Positions 22,760-31,316 of a stretch of DNA of 64,000 bases are shown one piece after another. Below the pieces are notes generated by a model. The model did not search any database, was not told the origin of the DNA, and saw nothing but the letters and a program-made list of their open reading frames with translations. Position 1 is the stretch's first letter. The number at the start of each line of letters is the position of its first letter. Both the position numbers and the translations under genes were made by a program. Source of the stretch: JAICMB01 sp035295125. GTDB lineage: Bacteria; Acidobacteriota; Terriglobia; Bryobacterales; Bryobacteraceae. Where the stretch lies: NCBI GenBank assembly GCA_035295125.1, contig DATGJP010000095.1:248001-312000 (forward strand), written 5' to 3'.

Positions 22760-24247
22760 TTAGCAATTCGGCGGCGGCGTTCGTGTCAGCAGTGCGAGCA
22801 CGGCATCACTGGGCTCCATTTCAGCGACGTGCGGGGGGATTATCGAACCAGCGTCCACCAGCGCCTGAACCGTACCGACGTAATCACCGGTATCGCGATG
22901 CCAACCGTTGCCCGATCCGTAGATCGCCCAACTGAGAGCGCTTCCTGCGTACTCCCGCGACTTCAACTCCAGCGTGGGATGGAACCGCAGAATGTGGCGT
23001 GCCATCTCGGCATTGCCATGGAAACCGGCCCAGTGGAGAGCGGTTGCTCCCATTTCGCCGGCCGTGTCCACGGGCCATCCCGCTTCGAGCAGCAGCCGAA
23101 CCGCATTAGTGTTATTGCTCTGGGCGGAATCTGGCAGCTTCTGCTGATCGGCCTTGGAAAGCGTCTTGGCGACGTCGGGGTTTTTAGACAGAAACTCGTG
23201 AAACGACGCCTCATCCCCGAGTTCGCACGCCAGGGCCACTTTGAGGTCGTCGGGAGTGCGCTCCATCAGAAATTGAAAGATATCCTCGTGACCGAAATCG
23301 CTCGCTACCGTATGAGCGGTGCGATACCTGCCGAGCACCCAGATGTAAATGGTGCCGCCCGCCTTCGGATTCCGTCGGGGAAACCACCGGTCGGACACAT
23401 CCATTCGAATGCAGCCGGGGTCGGCATCGAGATGACGGCGCACAAGGTCGATGTCGCCCAGAGCGGATGCCATGAGGATTTCGGTGCGGCAGCCCCGCGA
23501 CACGAGGAAACGCGCTACATCCTGGCGGTCATGCGGAAAGTGGCGTTTTTGCTCGGTGCGTAGCATGTATTGAGCCGGCGTCGACTCGTGGTCGATGTCG
23601 AGCGCGTCAATGTCGGCGCCGTTCGCGAGCAACAACTCCGCAATTTCGACGGTGGAGGCGTAGTGCAGCGGCGTCTGACCGTCCCCGCCGCGCGCGTGGA
23701 CCACTGCCGGGTCGGCGGCCACAAATTCCCGCAGCTTTTCAATCATGCCGAGCCGTGCTGCCGAATGCGCGTCTAGCTGAGCCCCGCGTTCAAGCAGGAA
23801 TTCGACCATGGACGGGTCGCAATCGTCGAGTACGCCATAGGGGCCGGCCCACCACTCTGTACGCTTGTTGATATTCGCGCCAGCTTTCAGGAGAACCTCA
23901 ATCGTGGCTCGATCGCTCCGCTGCACGGCGGCGAACAGGGCATGTTGACCGAAGCCATAGGTGGGCAGCGGATCATCGATCCTGGTCCGCAGTTCGGGGT
24001 GGCGATCGAGCAGTTGCTGGACGCGCGCTGCATCTGAGTCGCAGACCGCGGCCTGGAGTGCTTCCGCGGGCGTGTGGGTCAATGACTCCACATGGGCTTT
24101 CAATTTCGCCCAGGTGGTGAAACCGTAATCCTTGGCCAAGGCGTGCTGCGCGTCGGCGAGCTTGTCGCCGGGCATGTTGCGCAGGAGTTCCTTCGCCTCT
24201 TTTTTCAGGTATTCGAGATTCGGGTTTGCAGGTAGCTGACGAGACAT
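22760..24247 (-). CDS. Ankyrin-repeat protein
   Basis: The protein has 495 residues and no signal peptide. An N-terminal segment (PANPNLEYLKKEAKELLRN, YGFTTWAKLKAHVESL) is the one commonly found in front of bacterial ankyrin arrays. At least seven repeats follow, for example GQHALFAAVQRSDRATIEVL, GQTPLHYASTVEIAELLLAN with GADIDALDI, and GATALHWAGFHGNAEMARHI. Ankyrin arrays mediate protein binding; no enzymatic domain is present. An in-frame insertion with RWFPRRNPKAGGTIYIWVLG between repeats is unusual. The small gene at 22482 is probably in the same operon. Confidence 0.88.
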   Translation of the reverse strand: MSRQLPANPNLEYLKKEAKELLRNMPGDKLADAQHALAKDYGFTTWAKLKAHVESLTHTPAEALQAAVCDSDAARVQQLLDRHPELRTRIDDPLPTYGFGQHALFAAVQRSDRATIEVLLKAGANINKRTEWWAGPYGVLDDCDPSMVEFLLERGAQLDAHSAARLGMIEKLREFVAADPAVVHARGGDGQTPLHYASTVEIAELLLANGADIDALDIDHESTPAQYMLRTEQKRHFPHDRQDVARFLVSRGCRTEILMASALGDIDLVRRHLDADPGCIRMDVSDRWFPRRNPKAGGTIYIWVLGRYRTAHTVASDFGHEDIFQFLMERTPDDLKVALACELGDEASFHEFLSKNPDVAKTLSKADQQKLPDSAQSNNTNAVRLLLEAGWPVDTAGEMGATALHWAGFHGNAEMARHILRFHPTLELKSREYAGSALSWAIYGSGNGWHRDTGDYVGTVQALVDAGSIIPPHVAEMEPSDAVLALLTRTPPPNC

Positions 24248-24669
24248 TACTCCTCCTTCTGTGGCCCGGTGTCCGCCATGACGGGCAGAAGAGAAGTCAA
24301 TGCTCGAAGCTCAAAGGCTCGTTCAGGTGGGATCATCCCTTTCCGCGGACGGGGTGCAACCTAGCTTGCGTATTCCAGGGTATCATCGATCGCTCGGGAA
24401 CCAGTGGCCAGGGCCTGAATTTGTTGATGCCGCCAAAACGCCCGTTTATGGGCTTATTGAGCGCAATCAACCCTCATCGAGCAATCTGGAGCGGCGGGTG
24501 GGGGCGCCCGCGAGAGCGCCGGCAGTAATGACTACTTCGATCGCGGATGCCTTCGGGTCAGCCCAGAAGCTGGGATCCCTTAAATATTATTAACGGGGCT
24601 GCGCCGCATCGCTGGATCGCGCAAAAAAACGGCGCGAATTAGCACGATCCCATATATGATAGTGAAAAC
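24248..24669. other. Intergenic stretch without a supportable gene
   Basis: This divergent 422-base gap holds no tRNA, clear hairpin or conserved frame. A TATGAT near 24654 may be the -10 of the following gene, but no good -35 accompanies it. Confidence 0.4.
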
Positions 24670-26124
24670 ATGATTTTGCCCCTCTGTTTGCTGTCGAGCG
24701 GCATGCTGCTTCCGCACCAGGCTCCATCCGGTGCTCCATTGCACGTCCGGTTGACCAAGCCGGTTGGCTCATTTGCCAGCAAACCGGGGACGGCGATCCG
24801 GGCCGTTGTCATCGCGCCTCTGATCGTTGCAGATCAGTTGCTCGTTCCGTCGGGCGCGATGGTCACCGGAGAAGTGAAATCGGTCCATAAGGTCGGTTTC
24901 GGGATCCGCCACGAGACGGCCGAAATCAAGTTGGGCTTCGATCATATCGAGCTTCCGAACGGGGACCGGATTCCAATTGAGGCACGAGTGCAGCAAGTTG
25001 ACAATGGCCGTGAGCGGGTGACCGCCGATGGCCGTATTCAGCGGCTACGCTCCACGAGCACGATATCGTACCGCGCCACCGGCTACATCCGGCAGGCTCT
25101 GTTGTGGAGCGTCCATGCGGAGTTGGCCGAATGGCTGGTAAGGTCGATGATCGTGCAGGTGCCGGAGCCGGAGATCTACTATCCGGCGGGCACTGAGATG
25201 ACGCTGGGATTGACTCAACCGCTCCTGACAGGACCCACCGAATCGTTTCTTCCCGAACCGCGGCGTCTGACTGAAGACGAATGGTTCAGCATGTTTGGCC
25301 TGGTGGATGCGCTGCCTTTCCGGACCCAATCAGCGGATTCAAAACCCTCAGACCTTATCAACCTTTTGCTGATCGGGTCGCAGGAGCAGGTTACCGAGGC
25401 GTTCAAAGCCGCCGGTTGGGAACAAGCCCGCGCCATGTGCATGCGTGCCCGCATGCGCGGCATCGAGGCGTTTATCGAAGGACTGGGGTATCGCGATGCT
25501 CCCATGTCGTCGCTGTTCCTGGACCAGAGCGAGCCTGACATGTCCTGGGAAAAAGGCCTCAACGATTTTTCAAAGCGCCATCACATCCGGTTGTGGAAGC
25601 GGGCGGAGACGTGGGACGGCAAAGAGGTTTGGATCGGTGCGGCCACGCGCGACGTAGACTTCGCCTATTTGAGGCCAGGGCGGACCTTCACGCATAAAGT
25701 GGAGGAAAACATCGATGCAGAGCGGGATAAGATTGTCGCGGACCTGGCGTTTACGTCGTATGCGGATGTGGCGGACTGGGCGGATCGTTCGGGAGTCCCG
25801 CGGTCGACCAGCAACGCCACTGGCGACTTGATGAACACCGATGGGCGCGTGGCGATTGTCGAACTTCGCGATTGCGTTACACCACGGCTTGCCGTGGAGG
25901 TCCCGGACGATGAAGCGCTGCCCGCGCATGGCAACAAGATGTACCGCTTTGCCCGGCGCGAGATTCTTAGCGCGCGGAACGATCTGCTGCGCACGAATAT
26001 TTACTGGCGGTCGTTTGAGGGCGGGCGGTTCGTGGTGAATGCGATTCGGCATGAGCACCAGCGCAAGGAGCTGGCGAAAAAGACGGTTCCGAGCACGATG
26101 GCGATGTCACCCGCGAAGTTGTAG
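24670..26124 (+). CDS. Secreted protein with LssY C-terminal-like domain
   Basis: The product has 484 residues. A signal-like N-terminus (LPLCLLSSGMLLPHQAPSGA) is followed by a beta-rich region, residues 20-190 (LHVRLTKPVGSFASKPGTAI, LLVPSGAMVTGEVKSVHKVG), which resembles a TrbI/VirB10-like or BON-type barrel found in other Acidobacteria proteins. Residues 235-420 correspond to the LssY C-terminal domain: INLLLIGSQEQVTEAFKAAG, SSLFLDQSEPDMSWEKGLND, RHHIRLWKRAETWDGKEVWI. LssY was first named in Legionella secretion genes; the domain has no proven activity. It stands alone. Confidence 0.75.
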   Translation: MILPLCLLSSGMLLPHQAPSGAPLHVRLTKPVGSFASKPGTAIRAVVIAPLIVADQLLVPSGAMVTGEVKSVHKVGFGIRHETAEIKLGFDHIELPNGDRIPIEARVQQVDNGRERVTADGRIQRLRSTSTISYRATGYIRQALLWSVHAELAEWLVRSMIVQVPEPEIYYPAGTEMTLGLTQPLLTGPTESFLPEPRRLTEDEWFSMFGLVDALPFRTQSADSKPSDLINLLLIGSQEQVTEAFKAAGWEQARAMCMRARMRGIEAFIEGLGYRDAPMSSLFLDQSEPDMSWEKGLNDFSKRHHIRLWKRAETWDGKEVWIGAATRDVDFAYLRPGRTFTHKVEENIDAERDKIVADLAFTSYADVADWADRSGVPRSTSNATGDLMNTDGRVAIVELRDCVTPRLAVEVPDDEALPAHGNKMYRFARREILSARNDLLRTNIYWRSFEGGRFVVNAIRHEHQRKELAKKTVPSTMAMSPAKL

Positions 26125-26180
26125 GGACGAGGTGGCACAGCGGTTCGACTGCGCGCTCGCTGAGCGCGGCGCGCCGCAAG

Positions 26181-26200
26181 GGCAGGCGAAACCGCCTGCC
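26181..26200. repeat. REP-like hairpin, copy B
   Basis: GGCAGGCGAAACCGCCTGCC, an 8-base stem with an AAAC loop, lies between two convergent genes, followed by the sequence CAGAGGCTGTGTAATAC that also appears in similar form after copy A (near 6191). Confidence 0.75.
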
Positions 26201-26225
26201 CCACCATCAGAGGCTGTGTAATACC

Positions 26226-29200
26226 TTACTGACCGCCACTATCGCCGGACTCCGGTTTCGGAGCCGGCGGAGCGATCGCCGGGACGTTTTGCTCGCGCAC
26301 CAACTTGTTGAATGACGCGAGCTCGGTGGTCTTGAGTTCGGTGAACAGCTTCAACTGCGCATTGATCTTGCTGGCTAGGTCTTCGTAGACCATATCACTT
26401 TGCGCCGTTGGGGCGTTGTCGGAACTCTCAATCACCCCCTCGAGGGCGGCAAGCTTGTTGTTCAGCTTGATTGGGAAGTTCAGCGGATCTTCACCGCTGC
26501 GGTTCTTGGTTTGATATAGCTCCTCCTCGACCGCGGTCAGCTTCTTCGCCAGCGCCTTGGCCGCATCCACGATTTTTTGATCCTTCACACGGCCGGCATA
26601 ATCGTCGAGCTGCTTACGGATCTCGCGGATGTCGATCACGGCCTGGTTCACGGTGCTCAACTTGTCGCGGATCTGCAGCGCCAGTTCCAACTGCCGCGCA
26701 TAATCCGCCTGCGTCGTAGTGAGCCGCGGATCCTTCATCACCTCAAAGGTCTGCGTCTGGGATTTGCCGTCGGCGGTGAGACGAACCTGGTACGAACCGG
26801 GCGGCACAATTGGTCCTCGTACCGAGGCCGCCCACATTATGAGGCCAGGGAACGTCGTCGCGTCCTCGTAACGGAGATCCCACGCAAAACGGTTCAATCC
26901 GGCTTCGGCGGAGACACGCGGAGGGCCGCCACGGAAACGGGGTCCCTCTTCCTCTTCGACCTCACCGGCGGGCAATGCAGGACGCGGAGGCGGAGCTTTG
27001 CTGGTGAATTTCTTCATCAGCTTCCCGCTGGGATCGAGGAACTCGATCGTGACGTCGCCCTTGGGTTTCGAGGCGAATGAGTAGTAGACAACGGTACCGC
27101 CGGGGGGATTCTGTCCGGCAGCGTCCTCGGGCGGACGGAAACCGCCTCCGCCAGCCAGACGGTAGGTGGACTTCGATTGGAACAGGTGCATGGGTTCCTT
27201 CAAGGTCGCGTCCGACAACTGGTACACGAGCGGAAGATCGTCGAGAATCCAGAACGCGCGGCCCTGCGTCGCGACCACCAGCTCTTTCTCGCGCTTGTGA
27301 AACGCCAGATCCGTGATCGGCACGATGGGGAGGTTCAACTGGAAAGACTGCCAGGCCGCGCCACCGTTAAACGAGACATACATCCCCGTCTCGGTGCCGG
27401 CGACAAGCAGATCGCGATGATTCGGATCCTCGCGAATCACGCGAGAGAAGGCGCGGCGTGGAATGCCATTGTCAATGCGCGTCCAGGTCTTCCCGTAGTC
27501 GGTGGTCTTGTACAGGTATGGATCGAACTTGTCCCACTTGTACATGGTGGCCGCGAAGTAAGCGGTTCCGGCATCGAACGGCGAGGCCTCTATGGAGTTA
27601 ATCTGGCTCCATTCCGGCAGGTCCTTCGGCGTCACGTTGGACCAGTTCTTTCCGCCATCCTGTGTGACATAAACGAGGCCGTCGTCGGAACCCGACCAGA
27701 TGACACCCTTCTTTACGGGCGATTCGATGACCGTGAAAATTGTGTCGTAGTATTCGACCCCCGAGTTGTCTTTGGTGATGGGGCCGCCGGATGGACCCTG
27801 CTTGGACTTATCGTTGCGGGTCAGATCCGGACTGATCGCCGTCCAACTCTGGCCTTCGTTGGTGGTCTTGAACAGGACGTTTCCACCGGCGTACATCGTG
27901 CTGGGGTCGTGTGGGGAAAAGACAATCGGGAAGTCCCACTGGAAGCGATACTTCATGCCCTCAGCGCCGTAACCCATGGGGTTGTCCGGCCAAACCGTGA
28001 TGTTGCGCATTTGCTCGGTGCGATGGTCATAGCGGGTGAGGAGGCCATCGTACGACCCCGCATAGACGATTTGAGAGTTCTTGGGGTCCGGCTGAATCCA
28101 GCCGCTCTCACCGCCGCCGACGTCGTACCAGTCCTTTTCGTTGATTCCGCCTCTTTGCGAACGGGTAGCGATTCGAACGGTGGAGTTATCCTGCTGCGCA
28201 CCGTAGGCGTGGTATGGGAAATCCTCGTCCAAAGCCACACGATAGAACTGCGCGGTCGGCTGATTGTCCTGGGTGCTCCACGACTTTCCGCCATCGGTGG
28301 TGACCACTACGCCGCCGTCGTTGCTTTCGATCATGCGGTTGGAATCGTTGGGCGCTATCCACAAATAGTGGTTGTCGCCGTGAGGGATGGATACGGAACC
28401 AAAGTTGTGACCTCCGTCGATGGAGCGGAAGAATCCCACGTTGAGAGCGTAGATGGTGTCTAGCTTCTGAGGATCGGCGAAAATTCGCGAGTAGTACCAG
28501 GCGCGCTGGCGCAATGCCCGGCTTTGGTTGACCTTGGTCCAATTCTTGCCGCCGTTGTCACTGCGGAAGATGCCGCCATCGTCGGCCTCGACCGTGGCCC
28601 AGACGCGTTCCGGGTCGACAGGCGAAACCGTAACGCCCACGCGCCCGATGATGCCTTTGGGCATGCCGGGGGCACGGGTGAGATCGGTCCAGGTATCGCC
28701 GCCGTCGGTGGATTTCATCAGTCCACTGCCTGGACCGCCGCTTTCGAGGCTCCAGGGTGTGCGGTAGACCTCCCAAAACGCTGCGTACAGGACCCGCGGA
28801 TTGCCCGGTTCGAAGGCCAGATCGACCGCGCCGGCCTTGGGGCCGCGCGTCACGATCTGCTTCCAGGTAGCACCTCCGTCCGTCGTGCGATAGACTCCGC
28901 GCTCTTCGTTCGGTCCGAACTGATGGCCGAGCGCGGCGACGTAAACGATGTCGGGGTTCTTGGGATGAATCCGCACCGAACCGATCTGGTAGGTGTTTTC
29001 GAGACCCACGTGCTTCCAGGTCTTGCCGGCGTCGAGGGACTTGTAGACACCGTCGCCGTGAGAGGCGTTGCCGCGAATGTCGGGTTCGCCCATGCCCACG
29101 TAGACGACGTTGGGATCGGACTCCGAGACGTCAATCGAACCTACGGACCCGGTTTTGAAGAACTCGTCCGAGATGGGGACCCACTTGCGGCCGCCGTCGG

Positions 29201-29393
29201 TGGTCTTCCAAACGCCACCACCGGTGGCCCCGAAATAATAGGTGTTGGGCTGCGAAGTGACGCCCACAACAGTGTCGACACGTCCGCCGCGGAACGGTCC
29301 AATGTTGCGGTACTTGAGGTCCTTGATCTTGTTGAAATCGACTTGGGCGCTAAGCGTCAACGAAAGGGCGAAGAGAGTGACAAGATATCTCAT
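26226..29393 (-). CDS. Secreted sortilin/VPS10-like BNR propeller protein
   Basis: From ATG 29393 the protein has 1055 residues; seven further codons upstream are possible. A signal peptide (MRYLVTLFALSLTLSAQ) is followed by two propellers made of BNR/Asp-box repeats, with many S/T-x-D-G-G-x-x-W motifs (TTDGGRKWVP, SLDAGKTWKHV, STDGGDTWTD, TQDGGKNWSN). The family signature YRNIGPFRGGRVDTVVGV is at the start. The C-terminal 300 residues are helical (VNQAVIDIREIRKQLDDYAG). Such proteins are annotated as glycosyl hydrolases or VPS10-domain proteins, but catalytic activity is unproven. They are abundant and secreted in Acidobacteria and Bacteroidetes. Confidence 0.9.
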   Translation of the reverse strand: MRYLVTLFALSLTLSAQVDFNKIKDLKYRNIGPFRGGRVDTVVGVTSQPNTYYFGATGGGVWKTTDGGRKWVPISDEFFKTGSVGSIDVSESDPNVVYVGMGEPDIRGNASHGDGVYKSLDAGKTWKHVGLENTYQIGSVRIHPKNPDIVYVAALGHQFGPNEERGVYRTTDGGATWKQIVTRGPKAGAVDLAFEPGNPRVLYAAFWEVYRTPWSLESGGPGSGLMKSTDGGDTWTDLTRAPGMPKGIIGRVGVTVSPVDPERVWATVEADDGGIFRSDNGGKNWTKVNQSRALRQRAWYYSRIFADPQKLDTIYALNVGFFRSIDGGHNFGSVSIPHGDNHYLWIAPNDSNRMIESNDGGVVVTTDGGKSWSTQDNQPTAQFYRVALDEDFPYHAYGAQQDNSTVRIATRSQRGGINEKDWYDVGGGESGWIQPDPKNSQIVYAGSYDGLLTRYDHRTEQMRNITVWPDNPMGYGAEGMKYRFQWDFPIVFSPHDPSTMYAGGNVLFKTTNEGQSWTAISPDLTRNDKSKQGPSGGPITKDNSGVEYYDTIFTVIESPVKKGVIWSGSDDGLVYVTQDGGKNWSNVTPKDLPEWSQINSIEASPFDAGTAYFAATMYKWDKFDPYLYKTTDYGKTWTRIDNGIPRRAFSRVIREDPNHRDLLVAGTETGMYVSFNGGAAWQSFQLNLPIVPITDLAFHKREKELVVATQGRAFWILDDLPLVYQLSDATLKEPMHLFQSKSTYRLAGGGGFRPPEDAAGQNPPGGTVVYYSFASKPKGDVTIEFLDPSGKLMKKFTSKAPPPRPALPAGEVEEEEGPRFRGGPPRVSAEAGLNRFAWDLRYEDATTFPGLIMWAASVRGPIVPPGSYQVRLTADGKSQTQTFEVMKDPRLTTTQADYARQLELALQIRDKLSTVNQAVIDIREIRKQLDDYAGRVKDQKIVDAAKALAKKLTAVEEELYQTKNRSGEDPLNFPIKLNNKLAALEGVIESSDNAPTAQSDMVYEDLASKINAQLKLFTELKTTELASFNKLVREQNVPAIAPPAPKPESGDSGGQ

Positions 29394-29464
29394 TCTGAGA
29401 CTGGATGTTATCACGGGACGAAGGCGGGGAAATCGGGTACAATCCAGAGACCAAGGATCATTCC

Positions 29465-30562
29465 ATGAGAATCCCGACTATCGTCACTGGCCTTTTCCTC
29501 TCCGCAGGCCTGCTTTCGTTCGCCCAGCACGGAGGCTCGCAACCGGCGCCTGAGGGCAAGACTGCAGAAGAAGCCTTCAAGAACATCACGCAATTGAAGG
29601 GTGTTCCAGCAGACCAGTTGGGGCCGGCGATGCAGTTTATCGCGACCTCGTTGGGTGTGGAATGCTCGTTCTGTCACGTGCAGGGCAAGATGGAAGCCGA
29701 CGACAAGCGGCCGAAGAAGACCGCCCGCGAAATGATGGCCATGACAGCGGAGATCAATAAAACCGCGTTCGGCGGCCGTCAGCAGGTGACCTGCTACTCG
29801 TGCCACCACGGAGTTTCGCACCCGCAGAGCATTCCTCCTGTGCTGGATTCGGGCCTGCCCGTACACCCGACGGCGCCGGCGGCTGCTCCTGCGACGAGCG
29901 CGTCGACGACGGCTGATGACATCATCGCGAATTATCTGAAGGCCATCGGCGGTGCGGACGCGGTGCAAAAGGTGACGACTCGTGTCATGAACGGAAAGAT
30001 CCTGGCGAATGGCAGTGAGTCTCCAATCGAGGTCATCACAAAGGCGCCGAACAAACGGATCACGATCACCCACATGGGTAACGGCGAAAGCTACACGGCG
30101 TTTGACGGCACGGGGGGCTGGATGGGCAATTCGGGCCGCCCGGCGCGCGAGATGTCGTCGGCGGAGTCGGGAGCCGCGGGTATTGACGCCGAGTTCGCGC
30201 TGGCGTTGCACGTGAAGGAACTGTTCCCGCAACTGCGGCGCGGAAGGCCTGAAGACATCGCTGGGACCGAGTGCGAGACGCTCTTCGGCAGCGGCCCGGG
30301 CCGCCCGGCAGTCCGTCTATTCTTCGACAAGAACACGGGGCTGTTGATGCGGATGGTACGATACGCGGAAACGCCGGTCGGGCGGATGCCGACGCAAATC
30401 GACTATGCCGACTATCGCGAGGTCGAGGGCGTGAAGATTCCCTTCCGCTGGACCCTGTCCCGTCCAAACGGCCGCTTCACGATCCAGATTGCAGAGGTGA
30501 AAGCCAACGTGCCGGTCGAGGATTCGCGCTTCGCAAAACCTGCCGCCGACGCCAGTAAGTGA
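29465..30562 (+). CDS. Secreted two-heme c-type cytochrome fused to a lipoprotein-sorting-like domain
   Basis: The ATG at 29465 opens a signal peptide ending near LLSFA. Residues 30-120 match the photosynthetic-reaction-centre cytochrome c subunit type common in Acidobacteria, with heme sites C67-S-F-C70-H and C110-Y-S-C113-H. Residues 140-365 form a beta-rich domain beginning ADDIIANYLKAIGGADAVQK that resembles the LolA/outer-membrane lipoprotein carrier fold (NKRITITHMGNGESYTAFDG, YADYREVEGVKIPFRWTLSR). Total length is 365 residues. It is probably periplasmic and electron-carrying; the second domain may bind a lipid or quinone-like ligand, which is speculative. The gene is divergent from the sortilin-like gene. 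Confidence 0.87.
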   Translation: MRIPTIVTGLFLSAGLLSFAQHGGSQPAPEGKTAEEAFKNITQLKGVPADQLGPAMQFIATSLGVECSFCHVQGKMEADDKRPKKTAREMMAMTAEINKTAFGGRQQVTCYSCHHGVSHPQSIPPVLDSGLPVHPTAPAAAPATSASTTADDIIANYLKAIGGADAVQKVTTRVMNGKILANGSESPIEVITKAPNKRITITHMGNGESYTAFDGTGGWMGNSGRPAREMSSAESGAAGIDAEFALALHVKELFPQLRRGRPEDIAGTECETLFGSGPGRPAVRLFFDKNTGLLMRMVRYAETPVGRMPTQIDYADYREVEGVKIPFRWTLSRPNGRFTIQIAEVKANVPVEDSRFAKPAADASK

Positions 30563-30633
30563 CGCCGGTACTAGGCCTGCAGGTACGGCCGTGACGCTGG
30601 TCCTGTGCAGTTCTACGCTGTTCAATAATCTCG

Positions 30634-31122
30634 ATGACCGCATTTTCTTATCTGCCGGTATTGCTGGCTTTGGCGGGTTCCACACCTGCAAAGACGATCA
30701 AACCCGTCGCAGCAATGAAGACCGTGACCGCCTGTATTGCCGCGACTCAGGCTGACGTCGAGGACGCGCTCGGCCGCACGCTGGCGAGGGGAAAAGAGCA
30801 GACCGATGCGGTTCAATCGAGCTGCGACTACGCAGCCGGGGATGGACAGGTGACGGTGACCATCAGGCGGTCAGGGGTCAAGTTGGACGTCCCGGCGCAG
30901 ATCGCGGATTTGAAGGCCGCTATACCCCAAGGCAGAATTCGGGAGCTTCCGGGAGTTGGACGGCAAGCGTTTTTCATGGATCTGTCTGGTGCCGGAACCC
31001 AGTTGCACGTGATCCGGGGTGACGGCGATTATGTGCTGGTATCGGTGCTCGGGTTGGGCGAACCCGAGGATGTGGCGAAAGCGGCGGAGAAGATCGCGCG
31101 CAAGGTTCTGGACCGGTTTTAG
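30634..31122 (+). CDS. Secreted hypothetical protein
   Basis: The product has 162 residues: a signal peptide (about 1-20) and a compact alpha/beta domain with TVTACIAATQADVEDALGRT, SCDYAAGDGQVTVTIRR, and VGRQAFFMDLSGAGTQLHVI followed by YVLVSVLGLGEP and a helix. The two Cys could form a disulphide. The layout is similar to DUF3558-like or other small secreted domains, but no confident family was recognised. It lies 71 bases after the cytochrome gene on the same strand. Confidence 0.7.
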   Translation: MTAFSYLPVLLALAGSTPAKTIKPVAAMKTVTACIAATQADVEDALGRTLARGKEQTDAVQSSCDYAAGDGQVTVTIRRSGVKLDVPAQIADLKAAIPQGRIRELPGVGRQAFFMDLSGAGTQLHVIRGDGDYVLVSVLGLGEPEDVAKAAEKIARKVLDRF

Positions 31123-31316
31123 GTTGGGGAAGGTAGAGCAGGCATTCAGTATGCCTTTGGACCTCACCAGGAAACAACCGGCGAATACTTACCTGAGCGT
31201 TACCGTTGGTTGGCTATGCTGCTTGGTGGCGCAAGCGGTTTCGCCTGCGCGTTCTCGTAAGATCCAAAGGCAGGCTGAAGACCTGCCGCAGCCTTCCACG
31301 GAATCGAAAATTCAAA
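31123..31316. repeat. Intergenic repeat mosaic, copy C
   Basis: The gap contains three related units: GCAGGCATTCAGTATGCC (31138), an inverted copy GCAAGCGGTTTCGCCTGC (31231-31248) of the GCAGGCGAAACCGCCTGC unit with one mismatch, and GGCAGGCTGAAGACCTGCC (31270). Confidence 0.65.

Noticed and set aside
27177..28463. A 428-codon plus-strand frame
   Set aside because: Antisense to the sortilin-like propeller gene, which has many Asp-box repeats; no ribosome site or domain.
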